The notes: generated by a model from the letters alone, not told the origin. Counted from the first letter of the stretch, positions 8,261-15,925 are shown. The stretch is DNA of 30,861 nt from CAZGOM01 sp964542875 (GCA_964542875.1 CAZIWA010000062.1:1-30861), one strand, 5' to 3'. Numbers and translations: made by a program.

Positions 8261-8577
8261 CCAGAACTTCCAGACATCAACCCGGATACGTCCTCATCGC
8301 CGCGCTCATCTTCATCATGCTTGCCTCGCTCATCATCATGTCCGTCACCCAGGGCTTTGCCGCCCAGGCCGCCCGGACCAGGCAGCAGGCACGGCAAACC
8401 CAGTTGGAGCAGATCCTTCTCGCCGGTCGCGACGCCGTCAAAGCCGGCGATACCTCTCCGGACCTCACCTCCACGCTCCCCAAAACCCTCCAGCAATCCG
8501 GCTACAAACTCACCCAATCGGCAGGCACCCTCACCGCGACCTCCGACCGGCAAACCAAAACCCTCACCCTCCACTGA
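8257..8577 (+). CDS. Small prepilin-like protein lacking Glu5 (GspK/PilX-like)
   Basis: A 106-aa protein starting at an ATGA overlap. The leader ends HQPG and is followed by YVLIAALIFIMLASLIIMSV. The position equivalent to mature Glu5 is Ala, the pattern of tip-type minor pseudopilins (GspK, PilX). At 106 aa it is much shorter than GspK, so I do not assign that name. The remainder is a Gln/Arg/Thr-rich helical stretch. A 202-nt gap with no clear element separates it from the zinc-ribbon gene. Confidence 0.72.
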   Translation: MTRTSRHQPGYVLIAALIFIMLASLIIMSVTQGFAAQAARTRQQARQTQLEQILLAGRDAVKAGDTSPDLTSTLPKTLQQSGYKLTQSAGTLTATSDRQTKTLTLH

Positions 8578-8779
8578 TCCAACCACAAACACTCCCCGCC
8601 CCCAAATCCCAGCCACCTCTTTTAAACTCACAATTCACAACGTCCTTCCCCACCCTTCACCAAAACCCATTGGCTTTTACTCAGCCGTTCGTTACGATCA
8701 AAAACAGATACGGCCTCACATGCATCCACCACGTCCGTGGATTCATCGTTGCCTTCCACATTTCACCCAAGGGTGATCC

Positions 8780-10216
8780 ATGTCCCAACTCACCCGTAAA
8801 AGCGCCCTATTCCGCTTCCGCTGCTCAAAATGCAACATCCGTCTCAAGGTCGATGCCGTCAACCGCGGCAAACCAATCGTCTGCCCGCAATGTAAGAATG
8901 TCATCGTCGCCGAGCGTCACACGCAAAACGAAATCCCCGAAGAATCCATCATCCAACGCCTCGATGAATCCGTCGACCAATGGGTCCGCACCCAATGCAC
9001 CTGCGGCAAGCTCATCAAAGCCCCCGCCGCTTTCGCCGGCCGAACAGGGCACTGCCCTCAGTGCTCCAGGCCCATCACCATGCCCGAATTGGGCGAAACC
9101 TTCAGTTCCTCCATTGAAGTCTCCACCTTCGTCGAAGCCCCCTCCGAAGAAAGTCTTCTCATGGCCGTCGGCGGCGACGAAGCACTTGAGGAAATCCAAT
9201 CCGAAAAAGAAGTCACCTACTCCCGCCTCTCACCCGTCGAACAAGAACCCGAAGAACCTCAGTTCGTCCGCGCCGCCTGCGTCTGCGGCGCCGAAGTCCA
9301 CGCCGCTCTCAACATGGCCGGCAAAACCGTCCGCTGCCCCAAGTGCGACACGCTCCTCTACCTCCCCAGCAAACCCCTCAAAAGACCCATCTTCGACTTC
9401 GACGCCATGGGCCGCAAAGACCTCAACTTCAACGGCGAAAGCATCGTCTTCAAGCCCCACATGATCTCAGGCGGGCAAGACCTCTTCAAGGAAATCGACG
9501 CCTCCAAGGAAATCAAGGTCGCCGTCACCCAATCCGAATGGGACCACGAAAAACAAGTCCGCGCCCTCAAAATCCGCTCCATCCGCGGCGACAATCCCCT
9601 GCAGATCAAGCTCCGCGCCTTCGCACTCGCCGTCACCAACACCACCGCTCAGGTGAAAAAAACACTCTGGGGCACCCAGCTCTCGGCCCTCATCACCAAC
9701 AGTGTCGTACTCCTCGCCGCCGTCATACTCTTCATCATTCAGTACAACCTCTACTGGCTCCAGCCCGGCAATAACTTCACCTCCGTCCAACTCCCCACCC
9801 AAATCCAGTTCTACGACATCGGCGACACCAAACTCTTCTACGTCTCCAGCGACACCCTGCCCCCTATCAGCGCCCCCTCCCAAGGCGGCGTCATCGACGG
9901 CAACTTCTACGGCGTACGGGCCTACCTCTTCGGCTGCGACGGCTGCGGCCCCGACAAGGAAACCTTCGTCGGACTCCTGGAATCCATGACCGATGCCACC
10001 CGCAACGGCTACAAACGCAAAATGGAAATCACCGGCGTACCCAAGGTCCCCAGCCTCTTTGACCTGGATTCCGCCCCAAACCCCGGCCGCCTCATCTCCA
10101 TGCCCAAACCCATCCATTGGGTTGAAGCCGCTTCCCCCCAGGGAATCACCCTCATGGAGTCCGCCACACACACCAAATGCCCCAACGGAAGAACCGCCGA
10201 CCTCTGCAATCCCTAA
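8780..10216 (+). CDS. Triple zinc-ribbon, single-pass membrane protein with a four-Cys C-terminal domain
   Basis: A 478-aa protein not assignable to a named family. Three zinc-ribbon knuckle pairs lie in the N-terminal cytoplasmic part: Cys15/18 with 35/38, Cys73/75 with 92/95, and Cys167/169 with 186/189. After a charged linker comes one membrane segment (about 303-323). Then follows an extracytoplasmic domain (about 342-478) with FYD...KLF, LPP, Cys386-x2-Cys389, RLI..P, WV and Cys467...Cys476. That C-terminal domain is also found in the 180-aa protein at 20939-21481, with exactly the same 78-residue spacing between the second and third cysteines. Position after the prepilin genes suggests a role in the pseudopilus system, perhaps sensing or anchoring. 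The function is unknown. Identical-style zinc ribbons are frequent in planctomycete proteins. Confidence 0.8.
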   Translation: MSQLTRKSALFRFRCSKCNIRLKVDAVNRGKPIVCPQCKNVIVAERHTQNEIPEESIIQRLDESVDQWVRTQCTCGKLIKAPAAFAGRTGHCPQCSRPITMPELGETFSSSIEVSTFVEAPSEESLLMAVGGDEALEEIQSEKEVTYSRLSPVEQEPEEPQFVRAACVCGAEVHAALNMAGKTVRCPKCDTLLYLPSKPLKRPIFDFDAMGRKDLNFNGESIVFKPHMISGGQDLFKEIDASKEIKVAVTQSEWDHEKQVRALKIRSIRGDNPLQIKLRAFALAVTNTTAQVKKTLWGTQLSALITNSVVLLAAVILFIIQYNLYWLQPGNNFTSVQLPTQIQFYDIGDTKLFYVSSDTLPPISAPSQGGVIDGNFYGVRAYLFGCDGCGPDKETFVGLLESMTDATRNGYKRKMEITGVPKVPSLFDLDSAPNPGRLISMPKPIHWVEAASPQGITLMESATHTKCPNGRTADLCNP

Positions 10217-10223
10217 ACCCTCT

Positions 10224-10256
10224 CCGGGGACTGGTCCCTTCCCGTTGGACCACCAC
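10224..10256 (+). repeat. Dispersed repeat family C, copy 2
   Basis: CCGGGGACTGGTCCC followed by CTTCCCGTTGGACCACC, matching the two ends of the copy at 2879-2936 with its middle missing. It begins 8 nt after a stop codon. Confidence 0.6.
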
Positions 10257-10297
10257 CAACCCTAATCAATCACCACACCCTCAATCGCCAAAACCCC

Positions 10298-10348
10298 GTT
10301 AACCCGACGCGCCAGCGAGGGTACTGGGGCAACAGCCCGACCTCCCAT
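10298..10348 (+). repeat. Dispersed repeat family A, copy 3
   Basis: GTTAACCCGACGCGCCAGCG leads into GAGGGTACTGGGGCAACAGCCCGACCTCCC, nearly identical to the copy at 22918-22985. Between this copy and the next (10349-10610) is non-coding sequence with no supported feature. Confidence 0.65.
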
Positions 10349-10610
10349 TAGGCTCTGCCTGAAATCTCTCTTCGTAGGCCCACCATCGCAGGCTGGATAC
10401 CCATTGATTCTGCGAAGTCACAGACAAACCTCTTCCTCACGGGTGCATCTTCTTCCTCACTCCCATCGTGTTTCCAGACAAAGCCTGGCCCCACAAAAAT
10501 CTCAACGCGCCCCTCACCGCCCACCACCCCGGGTATCACAGCTCAACGCCATACAGTGCGATCTCCGGGCCACCCGCCAACAACACCCAACCCTGCCTGA
10601 CACCCAAACC

Positions 10611-10710
10611 ATTCGCCGCAAGCGCCGGCGACGACTTTCGGACGCAGCTCGACCTCCCCAACACCCCGCAAAAACCACACCACCCACATCAACGCCAGCC
10701 AACCCATAAC
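10611..10710 (+). repeat. Dispersed repeat family A, copy 4 (diverged)
   Basis: Shares AAGCGCCGGCGACGACTTTC and GACCTCCC with the copy at 2802-2870, and its ACATCAACGCCAGCC tail with the copy at 1-93. The element is therefore longer than its hairpin core. Confidence 0.5.
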
Positions 10711-10759
10711 ACCTCAACTCCGCTTTAACCCCCTCTGACCAGACCCCAGCCTCTTCCCC

Positions 10760-10795
10760 AAAAAACACGGGGTGACGCGCACGCGCGTCACCCCG
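10760..10795 (-). terminator. Strong intrinsic terminator of the Gly/Asn-tailed prepilin
   Basis: A 13-bp perfect stem (10768-10780 with 10783-10795, CGGGGTGACGCGC and its complement) is followed on the minus strand by GTGTTTTTT. It lies 25 nt past the stop at 10821. It is the best terminator in the window. Confidence 0.85.
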
Positions 10796-10820
10796 CCTCA
10801 AACTCCAAAATTAGCTCAAA

Positions 10821-11807
10821 TCAGTTGTTCCCGCGGTTCCCGTCTTTTCCGCCGCCGGAACCATTTCCGACTCCGTTGTTGCCATTACCGTTGCCGTTGT
10901 TGCCATTACCGTTTCCGTTATTTCCATTATTCCCGTTACCGTTACCGTTGTTACCATTCCCATTCCCATTACCGTTTCCGTTATTTCCATTATTCCCGTT
11001 ACCGTTGCCGTTGTTACCATTCCCATTACCGTTGTTGCCGTTGCCACCAGCGCCAGTTCCTGTCCCAGTGCCAGAACTTCCAGTCCCGCTGCTCGCCGCC
11101 GCACTGATCCCATTGTTCGCACCTGGATCGAAGCTCGCCGCGGCCAGCGTGGATTGGCTGTCGCCATGCCCATCCAGATAAATCACATTGGCTTTCTCAA
11201 CCTTGTGCCGTTTCACCATGCTTCCGGTGATGTAATCATCCACCGTCAAATACGTCCCTGCGATATTTCGTCCGCCGGCAGTAGACCCATCCGCGCCGGA
11301 CATGGAACCGTCATACAAAAACGCCACATTCGACGGATTGGGAATTTTTGCATACGACGGTCGGTTCAGCACCAGCAGCAGGTTGTACCCATAGCTGCAG
11401 CTCCAATCCTGGCTTTGCCCCGCTTCAGTCGTCACCGGCGTCGTGCCCGGCTTTTCATCCGTCGGACAGCGCCAGATCCGATTGTCCGGAAAAAGACCCC
11501 AGCCCGACTCCGCAGCCGTACGCCTCACCACCGTCACATCGTAAGTCGAACTCCCTCCGAAACTCACGCCCAGGGACAGAGGCGGAAAATCGCCCAACAC
11601 ACTTCGCCGGTTCGCATTGGCCTGGATGTAGTTCACCGATGCCAGATGGATCTGCTTCAACTGGTTCAGGCAAACCACACGCTTGGCGCTCTCCCGCGCA
11701 TTGCTCAGCCCCGGCATCGCAAGCGAAATCAACACCACAAGGATGGCAATAACAATTAACACTTCAATCAAAGAAAACGCGTTAAGACGGGAATGTGAGG
11801 GGTACAT
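10821..11807 (-). CDS. Orphan prepilin with a long Gly/Asn repeat tail
   Basis: A 328-aa protein. A class III prepilin N-terminus has Ala before the +1 Phe (SRLNA, then FSLIEVLIVIAILVVLISL) and Glu at +5. A planctomycete-type prepilin domain follows with CPTDE and an H-x10-DG motif (RHKVEKANVIYLDGHG). The protein should end near residue 230 but continues through a Ser/Thr/Gly linker into about 70 residues of almost pure (Gly-Asn)n with variable GNN insertions, closing GSGGGKDGNRGNN. It is monocistronic. AAGGAGGG lies 4 nt before the ATG, a promoter at 11866-11894 and a terminator follow. The tail is encoded by a minisatellite, so its length may vary between strains. Probably a surface-exposed minor pilin; the tail's role is unknown. 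Confidence 0.85.
   Translation of the reverse strand: MYPSHSRLNAFSLIEVLIVIAILVVLISLAMPGLSNARESAKRVVCLNQLKQIHLASVNYIQANANRRSVLGDFPPLSLGVSFGGSSTYDVTVVRRTAAESGWGLFPDNRIWRCPTDEKPGTTPVTTEAGQSQDWSCSYGYNLLLVLNRPSYAKIPNPSNVAFLYDGSMSGADGSTAGGRNIAGTYLTVDDYITGSMVKRHKVEKANVIYLDGHGDSQSTLAAASFDPGANNGISAAASSGTGSSGTGTGTGAGGNGNNGNGNGNNGNGNGNNGNNGNGNGNGNGNNGNGNGNNGNNGNGNGNNGNGNGNNGVGNGSGGGKDGNRGNN
10855..11045 (-). repeat. Coding minisatellite for the (Gly-Asn)n tail
   Basis: Tandem, degenerate GGTAATGG/GGCAACGG-type units encode GN and GNN. Larger blocks recur: two stretches around 10895-10950 and 10975-11030 are nearly identical. Synonymous third positions vary, but the Gly-Asn pattern is strictly kept in frame, which argues for selection on the protein. 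Confidence 0.8.
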
Positions 11808-11865
11808 GGAACCCTCCTTTTAGAAATGCACTTGTGCATCGGACGTGGATGCACTTATTAATTTC

Positions 11866-11894
11866 ACTATATCAAATTGATGCAATGTAAACAA
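11866..11894 (-). promoter_or_regulatory. Promoter of the Gly/Asn-tailed prepilin
   Basis: On the minus strand TTGTTT (11889-11894), a 17-nt spacer and TATAGT (11866-11871, 5 of 6) lie in the most AT-rich stretch nearby. Flanking dyads could be operators. TGACTTT-A-AAAGTCA (11895-11909) lies just upstream of -35. ATGCACTTGTGCAT (11826-11839) lies in the leader, with a GATGCACTT half repeated at 11849-11857. Confidence 0.6.
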
Positions 11895-11941
11895 TGACTT
11901 TAAAAGTCAAACATTGAGTGCTGCACCAACCGCCATTGATT

Positions 11942-13345
11942 TCAGGTCACTTTAAAAACCTTAAAACCAAAATCCGCTTCGCTCCCCGGCGACGCTTCTG
12001 AAATCTTCTTCCCCGCACGCTTCATCCGCTCTTTGGTGATCTCCACGATATCCCCCGCCACACCCATGCCTTCGCAAAACAGCGCCCCGGCCCGTTGCGT
12101 CCCCACATCCGCGCGCAGCGGCTCGCTGCGCTGCACCAACACGCATTTGCGCCGCCCGCCGTCCATCGCGTTTTGCAGCGCCACCGCATGCCACGTCGTG
12201 CCGGACCCTGCAAAAAAATCCAGCACCACGTCCTCCGGCCCTGTCGCCATGAACACGCATCGCCTCACCAGTTCCACCGGTTTGGGGTGGCTGAACGCCT
12301 CTGCCATCCCCAGCCGCGCCAGTTCATCCGTCCCCTGCTCGCTGATGAACACGCTCTCCGTCCAGATCGACTTCGCCTTGCTCGTTCCCTTGCGCGCCTT
12401 CTCATAAATGTTCCACGCGCCATCGCGCCGCTTGCGCGCCATCACCACCGGGTTCTCACCCGTCAGGCCTTGCGCCTCCACCTTCTCCTTCCCCCAGCGC
12501 CAGCATCCCTCCTCCCCCCTGCTGTTCACCGGAAACACCTCCACGCTCCCTTTCTTTTTCTTGAGTGACACACGGGCATACCCCGCCTTGTCCACGCTCT
12601 CGGGCATCACATAAATCGGAAAGTAAAGGTTCGGACGGTTGAACCGTCCGAACTTCGGGTTCCGGTTGCGCAGTTCCCACTTCTCGTACGTCCCCTGTTC
12701 GTCCCTCAGCGTCAGCGGCCCCGCCGGCTTCTCTAATTCCTTAAACACCACCCGCCCCCCCTTGGCATACACCAGCAGGTACTCGTGCGTCTTGGCGATC
12801 ACCCGGTACGTCTGCCCGCGCTTGTTGGACTGCACCACCACCTGCGCCACGAAATTTTCTTCCCCAAACACCTCATCCATCACCAGCCGCAGCCCCGCCA
12901 CCTGGTTGTCGTCGATGGAAACCATCATCACGCCCGACTCGCGCATCAGCCCCCGCGCCAGGATCAGCCTCGGATAGATCATGCTCAGCCAATTGCCGTG
13001 CCCCTGCTCCAGGTCGCCCTTGGCCTCGCGCTTGCCCGGCCTCACGCCACGAAAATCATCCCCATAAACAAAATCTTTCCCCGTGTTATAAGGCGGATCG
13101 ATATACACCAGCCCCACCCGCCCTCCATATTCCTCCCCAAGCAGCTTCAGCGCATCCAGATTCTCCCCCGCCACCAGCACATGCCCCGTCTCCGCGCCCC
13201 CCACCCCCTCCTCCACACACAGCTTCAACCCCTTCACGCACGGCTCCACAGCCAACCGCGCCGCCGCAGCCTTCCCAGGCCACACCAACCCGTAAGCCTC
13301 CTGCTCTTGCTCGCCACCCTGCTTCTTCACCACAACATCCACCAT
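11942..13345 (-). CDS. Orphan beta-class DNA adenine-N6 methyltransferase
   Basis: Transfers a methyl group from S-adenosylmethionine to adenine in a specific DNA site. With this start (467 aa) the catalytic motif IV DPPYNTG is at 83-89. The SAM-binding FxGxG motif (DFFAGSGTT) is near 376-384. This order (catalytic first, SAM site last) defines the beta class, as in type III Mod subunits. The region between them holds the target-recognition segment. No restriction subunit (Res or type II endonuclease) is adjacent, so it looks like a solitary methylase. The frame is open to 13432, but that extension runs through a dispersed CTCTC..GAGAG..GGTGAGG repeat, so I start at ATG 13345. Codons are unusually G-ending compared with neighbours, from strand skew or transfer. 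Confidence 0.88.
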   Translation of the reverse strand: MVDVVVKKQGGEQEQEAYGLVWPGKAAAARLAVEPCVKGLKLCVEEGVGGAETGHVLVAGENLDALKLLGEEYGGRVGLVYIDPPYNTGKDFVYGDDFRGVRPGKREAKGDLEQGHGNWLSMIYPRLILARGLMRESGVMMVSIDDNQVAGLRLVMDEVFGEENFVAQVVVQSNKRGQTYRVIAKTHEYLLVYAKGGRVVFKELEKPAGPLTLRDEQGTYEKWELRNRNPKFGRFNRPNLYFPIYVMPESVDKAGYARVSLKKKKGSVEVFPVNSRGEEGCWRWGKEKVEAQGLTGENPVVMARKRRDGAWNIYEKARKGTSKAKSIWTESVFISEQGTDELARLGMAEAFSHPKPVELVRRCVFMATGPEDVVLDFFAGSGTTWHAVALQNAMDGGRRKCVLVQRSEPLRADVGTQRAGALFCEGMGVAGDIVEITKERMKRAGKKISEASPGSEADFGFKVFKVT

Positions 13346-13363
13346 CTGCTTTTTTCTTTCCCT

Positions 13364-13402
13364 CTCTCCGTCTCGGAGAGCGCCAGGGTGAGGCCGCCCA
13401 CG
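13364..13402. repeat. CCCTCTC..GAGAGGGTTGGGGTGAGG-type hairpin repeat, copy in the methylase 5' region
   Basis: CCTCTCTCCGTCTCGGAGAG followed by CGCCAGGGTGAGG. This is a degenerate member of a small hairpin family also seen at 17041-17074 and 26262-26296. The rest of 13403-13677 is C/A-rich with no gene apparent, apart from the palindrome at 13631. Confidence 0.5.
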
Positions 13403-13630
13403 CATGCCCTTACCACAGCAATTCACCAACACTTGAACAAAAACCCGGAATGCCCACTGTAGCCATCCACATCACCACAAACCAAAATCCACAAAACTCC
13501 ATCTCGCCCCCAAAAAACCCTCAATCACTTTGCTCCCTCTTTCCCGTCCATCCTCTTAATCATCCTCAATCCTCTTAATCCCAGTCAAAAATTCTTCTCC
13601 ACCACTCGCCACACGCCCTCAACAAAACTT

Positions 13631-13646
13631 GTCTGATATATTAGAC
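13631..13646. promoter_or_regulatory. Palindromic operator candidate ahead of the dehydratase-dehydrogenase pair
   Basis: GTCTGATATATTAGAC is a 16-bp near-perfect palindrome (one mismatched pair), 31 nt upstream of ATG 13678. It contains a TATATT -10-like element. GT...AC dyads of this size suit GntR-type repressors, and one is encoded at 23110-23970, but no link can be shown here. Confidence 0.4.
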
Positions 13647-13677
13647 TCATCTGAACAAGCCCCTCAGGCGCACCCTC

Positions 13678-14925
13678 ATGAAAATCACCGACGTCAAAAC
13701 CCATCTCCTCACCGGCCCTTGCACCCATGACCCCTTCCTCAGCAAGGCCCGCATGTTCCGCTCCGCAGCTTTCATTGAGATCATCACCGACACCCCCCAC
13801 ACCGGCCTGGGCGAAACCTACGCCGGCTACTTCTGCCCTGAGTTGGTCCCCCTCACTGTCGAATACTTCAAGCCCGCGCTCATCGGCCAGAACGTCGACA
13901 ACATCCGCCAGCTCTGGCAAAACATGTATCAGTCCGAAAACTTCTGGTCCCGCGTCGGCCTTGGCATCATCGTCTTAAACGGCATCGAGGCCGCACTCTG
14001 GGACCTCAAAGGCAAGCTCGAAAACAAACCCGTCTACGAACTCCTGGGCGGCCTCAAGCACCAATCCCTCCCCTGTTACGCCACCGGCGGCCCCTCCAAC
14101 TACCCCACCGATGAGCTCGCCAAAAAAATCGAGTTCTATGCCTCACTCGGCTTCAAAGGCGTCAAGCTCGGCGCCGGCGCCTACGACGAATCCGGTTTTA
14201 AAATCGACTACGACCCCGCCAAGGCCGCAGACTTCGAAGCCTCCAAACTCGCCTTCGTCCGCAAGCGCTTCGGCAAAGACTTCAAAGTCATGCTCGACGC
14301 CCACATGGGCAACAGCCCCACCGTCACCTGGGACATCAAAACCGCCACCGCCGTCGCCAAGGCCGTTGAGGAATTCGACCTCGCCTTCCTCGAAGAGCCC
14401 CTCCACTACACAGACCCCTGGGGCTACTCCGAACTCTGCAAAAACACCACCACCCCCATCGCAGGCGGCGAATGCCTCACCGGCACCTACGAATGGCGCG
14501 TCTTCATCGACCAGGACGCCTTCGACATCGGCCAGCCCGACGCCTCCTTCACAGGCGGACTCTCCACCTGCATGGACGTCGCAGACATGCTCGCCAAGCG
14601 AGGCCGGAAAATCGCCACCCACGCCTGGGGCGCAGGCGCCTCACTCATGCAGAACATCCACTTCGGCTTCGCCGCAGCCAACACCGTCGTCCTTGAAGTC
14701 GCCCCCGCCTACGGCCCGCTCCACAGCCTCACCATCGGCGACAACCTCATCATTAAAGACGGACGCGTCCTTCCCCCCACCGCACCAGGCCTCGGCGTCA
14801 CCCTCACACCCGATACAATCGCCAAATATCCTTTCATCCCAGGTTCAGGTGAATTCACAGACTGCCCAGGCAAAAACCTGGCCCAGCAAGACCGGAGAAC
14901 ACTCGATGCTCAACGTCGTCGTTGA
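13678..14925 (+). CDS. Enolase-superfamily (mandelate racemase/muconate lactonizing) acid-sugar dehydratase-like enzyme
   Basis: A 415-aa cytosolic Mg-dependent enzyme that should abstract the alpha-proton of a carboxylate substrate, most likely dehydrating a sugar acid. Seen: the family signature around GIIVLNGIEAALWDLKGK (residues 96-113), metal ligands Asp207 (MLDAHMG), Glu239/240 (FLEEPL) and Glu265 (GGECLTG), Asp287 and a His315 general base (ATHAWGAG). The usual KxK base motif reads GVKLG, so only Lys163 is present. Asp-x-His at 207-209 recalls galactonate/gluconate-type dehydratases. The last 20 bases overlap the start of the following dehydrogenase, which implies coupled translation and a shared pathway. 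The exact substrate cannot be read from sequence. Confidence 0.88.
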   Translation: MKITDVKTHLLTGPCTHDPFLSKARMFRSAAFIEIITDTPHTGLGETYAGYFCPELVPLTVEYFKPALIGQNVDNIRQLWQNMYQSENFWSRVGLGIIVLNGIEAALWDLKGKLENKPVYELLGGLKHQSLPCYATGGPSNYPTDELAKKIEFYASLGFKGVKLGAGAYDESGFKIDYDPAKAADFEASKLAFVRKRFGKDFKVMLDAHMGNSPTVTWDIKTATAVAKAVEEFDLAFLEEPLHYTDPWGYSELCKNTTTPIAGGECLTGTYEWRVFIDQDAFDIGQPDASFTGGLSTCMDVADMLAKRGRKIATHAWGAGASLMQNIHFGFAAANTVVLEVAPAYGPLHSLTIGDNLIIKDGRVLPPTAPGLGVTLTPDTIAKYPFIPGSGEFTDCPGKNLAQQDRRTLDAQRRR

Positions 14926-15925
14926 TCTGCGTATCCATGAGGAAGGCTACAAAAAACTCAAGGCCATCCCCGGCCTCAACATCCGCCACACCGAAAAGCC
15001 AAATGAAGAAGCCGACCGCCCCGAGCCCTCGGACCTCATCAAGGACGCCCACGTCTGGATGAGCTTCTTCCTGCCCAAAAATCATGAGGAAATGAACTCC
15101 CTCAAGCTCGTCCAACTCGGCAGCGCCGGGTACTCCCAGCTCTATGGCAAAAACCTCGCCCAGCGCAACATCAAGGCCTGCAACGCCCTGGGCGTCTTCG
15201 ACGTCCCCATCGCCGAATGGAACGTCGCCATGATGGTCAATCTCGCCCGCAACATGCGCCTCATGATGATCCATCAGAACGACGGCGTCTGGGATCGCTC
15301 TCCCGGCTTCCAAACCGAAATCCGCGGCAAAACCGTCGGCTTCTGGGGCTACGGCGGCATCGGCCGCGAAACCGCCCGCCTCGCCAAAGTCATGGGCCTG
15401 AACGTCCACGTCCTCTCCCGCTCCGGCAAAATCTCCCCCCGAGGCGAAACCTACTGCGTCCCCGGTACCGGCGACCCCCAGGGCACACTTCCCGACAAAG
15501 TCTTCGGCCCCGATCAGAAATTCGACTTCCTCAAATCACTCGACTTCCTCATCCTCGCCATGCCCCTCACCGGCGCCACCGAAGGCCTCATCGGCGAAGC
15601 CGAACTCAAAGCCCTCAAACCCACCTGCTGCCTCTTAAACCCCGCCCGCGGTCCCATCATTCAAGAGCAGGCACTCCTCAAGGCCCTGCGCGAAAAATGG
15701 ATCGCCGCCGCCGCCCTCGACACCCACTACCACTACCCCATGCCCAAGGACCACCCCCTCTGGTCCTTCCCCAACGTCATCATGACCCCCCACGTCTCCG
15801 GCTCCGCCGAAAGCCCCAAATTCCCCGAACGCGTCTGGGACATCTCCGTCCAAAACATCCTCCGCCTCCAGGCCGGAAAACCCCTCTTAAACGAACTCAC
15901 CCCCGCCCAACTCAACGGCGGCTAA
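14906..15925 (+). CDS. D-2-hydroxyacid dehydrogenase family protein
   Basis: A 339-aa NAD(P)-dependent oxidoreductase expected to interconvert a 2-oxoacid and a D-2-hydroxyacid. The nucleotide-binding motif GYGGIG is at 148-153. The catalytic Arg248 (NPARGP) and His296 (TPHVSG) are present. The Glu of the usual Arg-Glu-His triad, expected in the D-V-F-x-x-E-P position, is Tyr277 (LDTHYHYPMP). There is also an insertion of about 25 residues (175-205) after the second Rossmann strand. ATG 14906 has GGAG 8 nt upstream and overlaps the upstream dehydratase by 20 nt. The reading frame extends upstream only as a shadow of that gene. The pair probably acts on consecutive steps of sugar-acid catabolism. 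Confidence 0.87.
   Translation: MLNVVVDLRIHEEGYKKLKAIPGLNIRHTEKPNEEADRPEPSDLIKDAHVWMSFFLPKNHEEMNSLKLVQLGSAGYSQLYGKNLAQRNIKACNALGVFDVPIAEWNVAMMVNLARNMRLMMIHQNDGVWDRSPGFQTEIRGKTVGFWGYGGIGRETARLAKVMGLNVHVLSRSGKISPRGETYCVPGTGDPQGTLPDKVFGPDQKFDFLKSLDFLILAMPLTGATEGLIGEAELKALKPTCCLLNPARGPIIQEQALLKALREKWIAAAALDTHYHYPMPKDHPLWSFPNVIMTPHVSGSAESPKFPERVWDISVQNILRLQAGKPLLNELTPAQLNGG

Noticed and set aside
10348..10539. A 63-codon minus-strand open frame in the repeat-filled gap
   Set aside because: It has no start signal, no recognisable motif and lies among repeats; I could not support it as a gene or as a pseudogene.
10855..11045. CRISPR-like array
   Set aside because: The regular repeats are short, directly abutting and in frame, encoding Gly-Asn; there are no spacers and no cas genes.
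14111..14905. N-terminal extension of the 2-hydroxyacid dehydrogenase frame
   Set aside because: The extension is Ser/Pro-rich and lies fully inside the dehydratase gene in another frame; the family start with a ribosome-binding site is at 14906.
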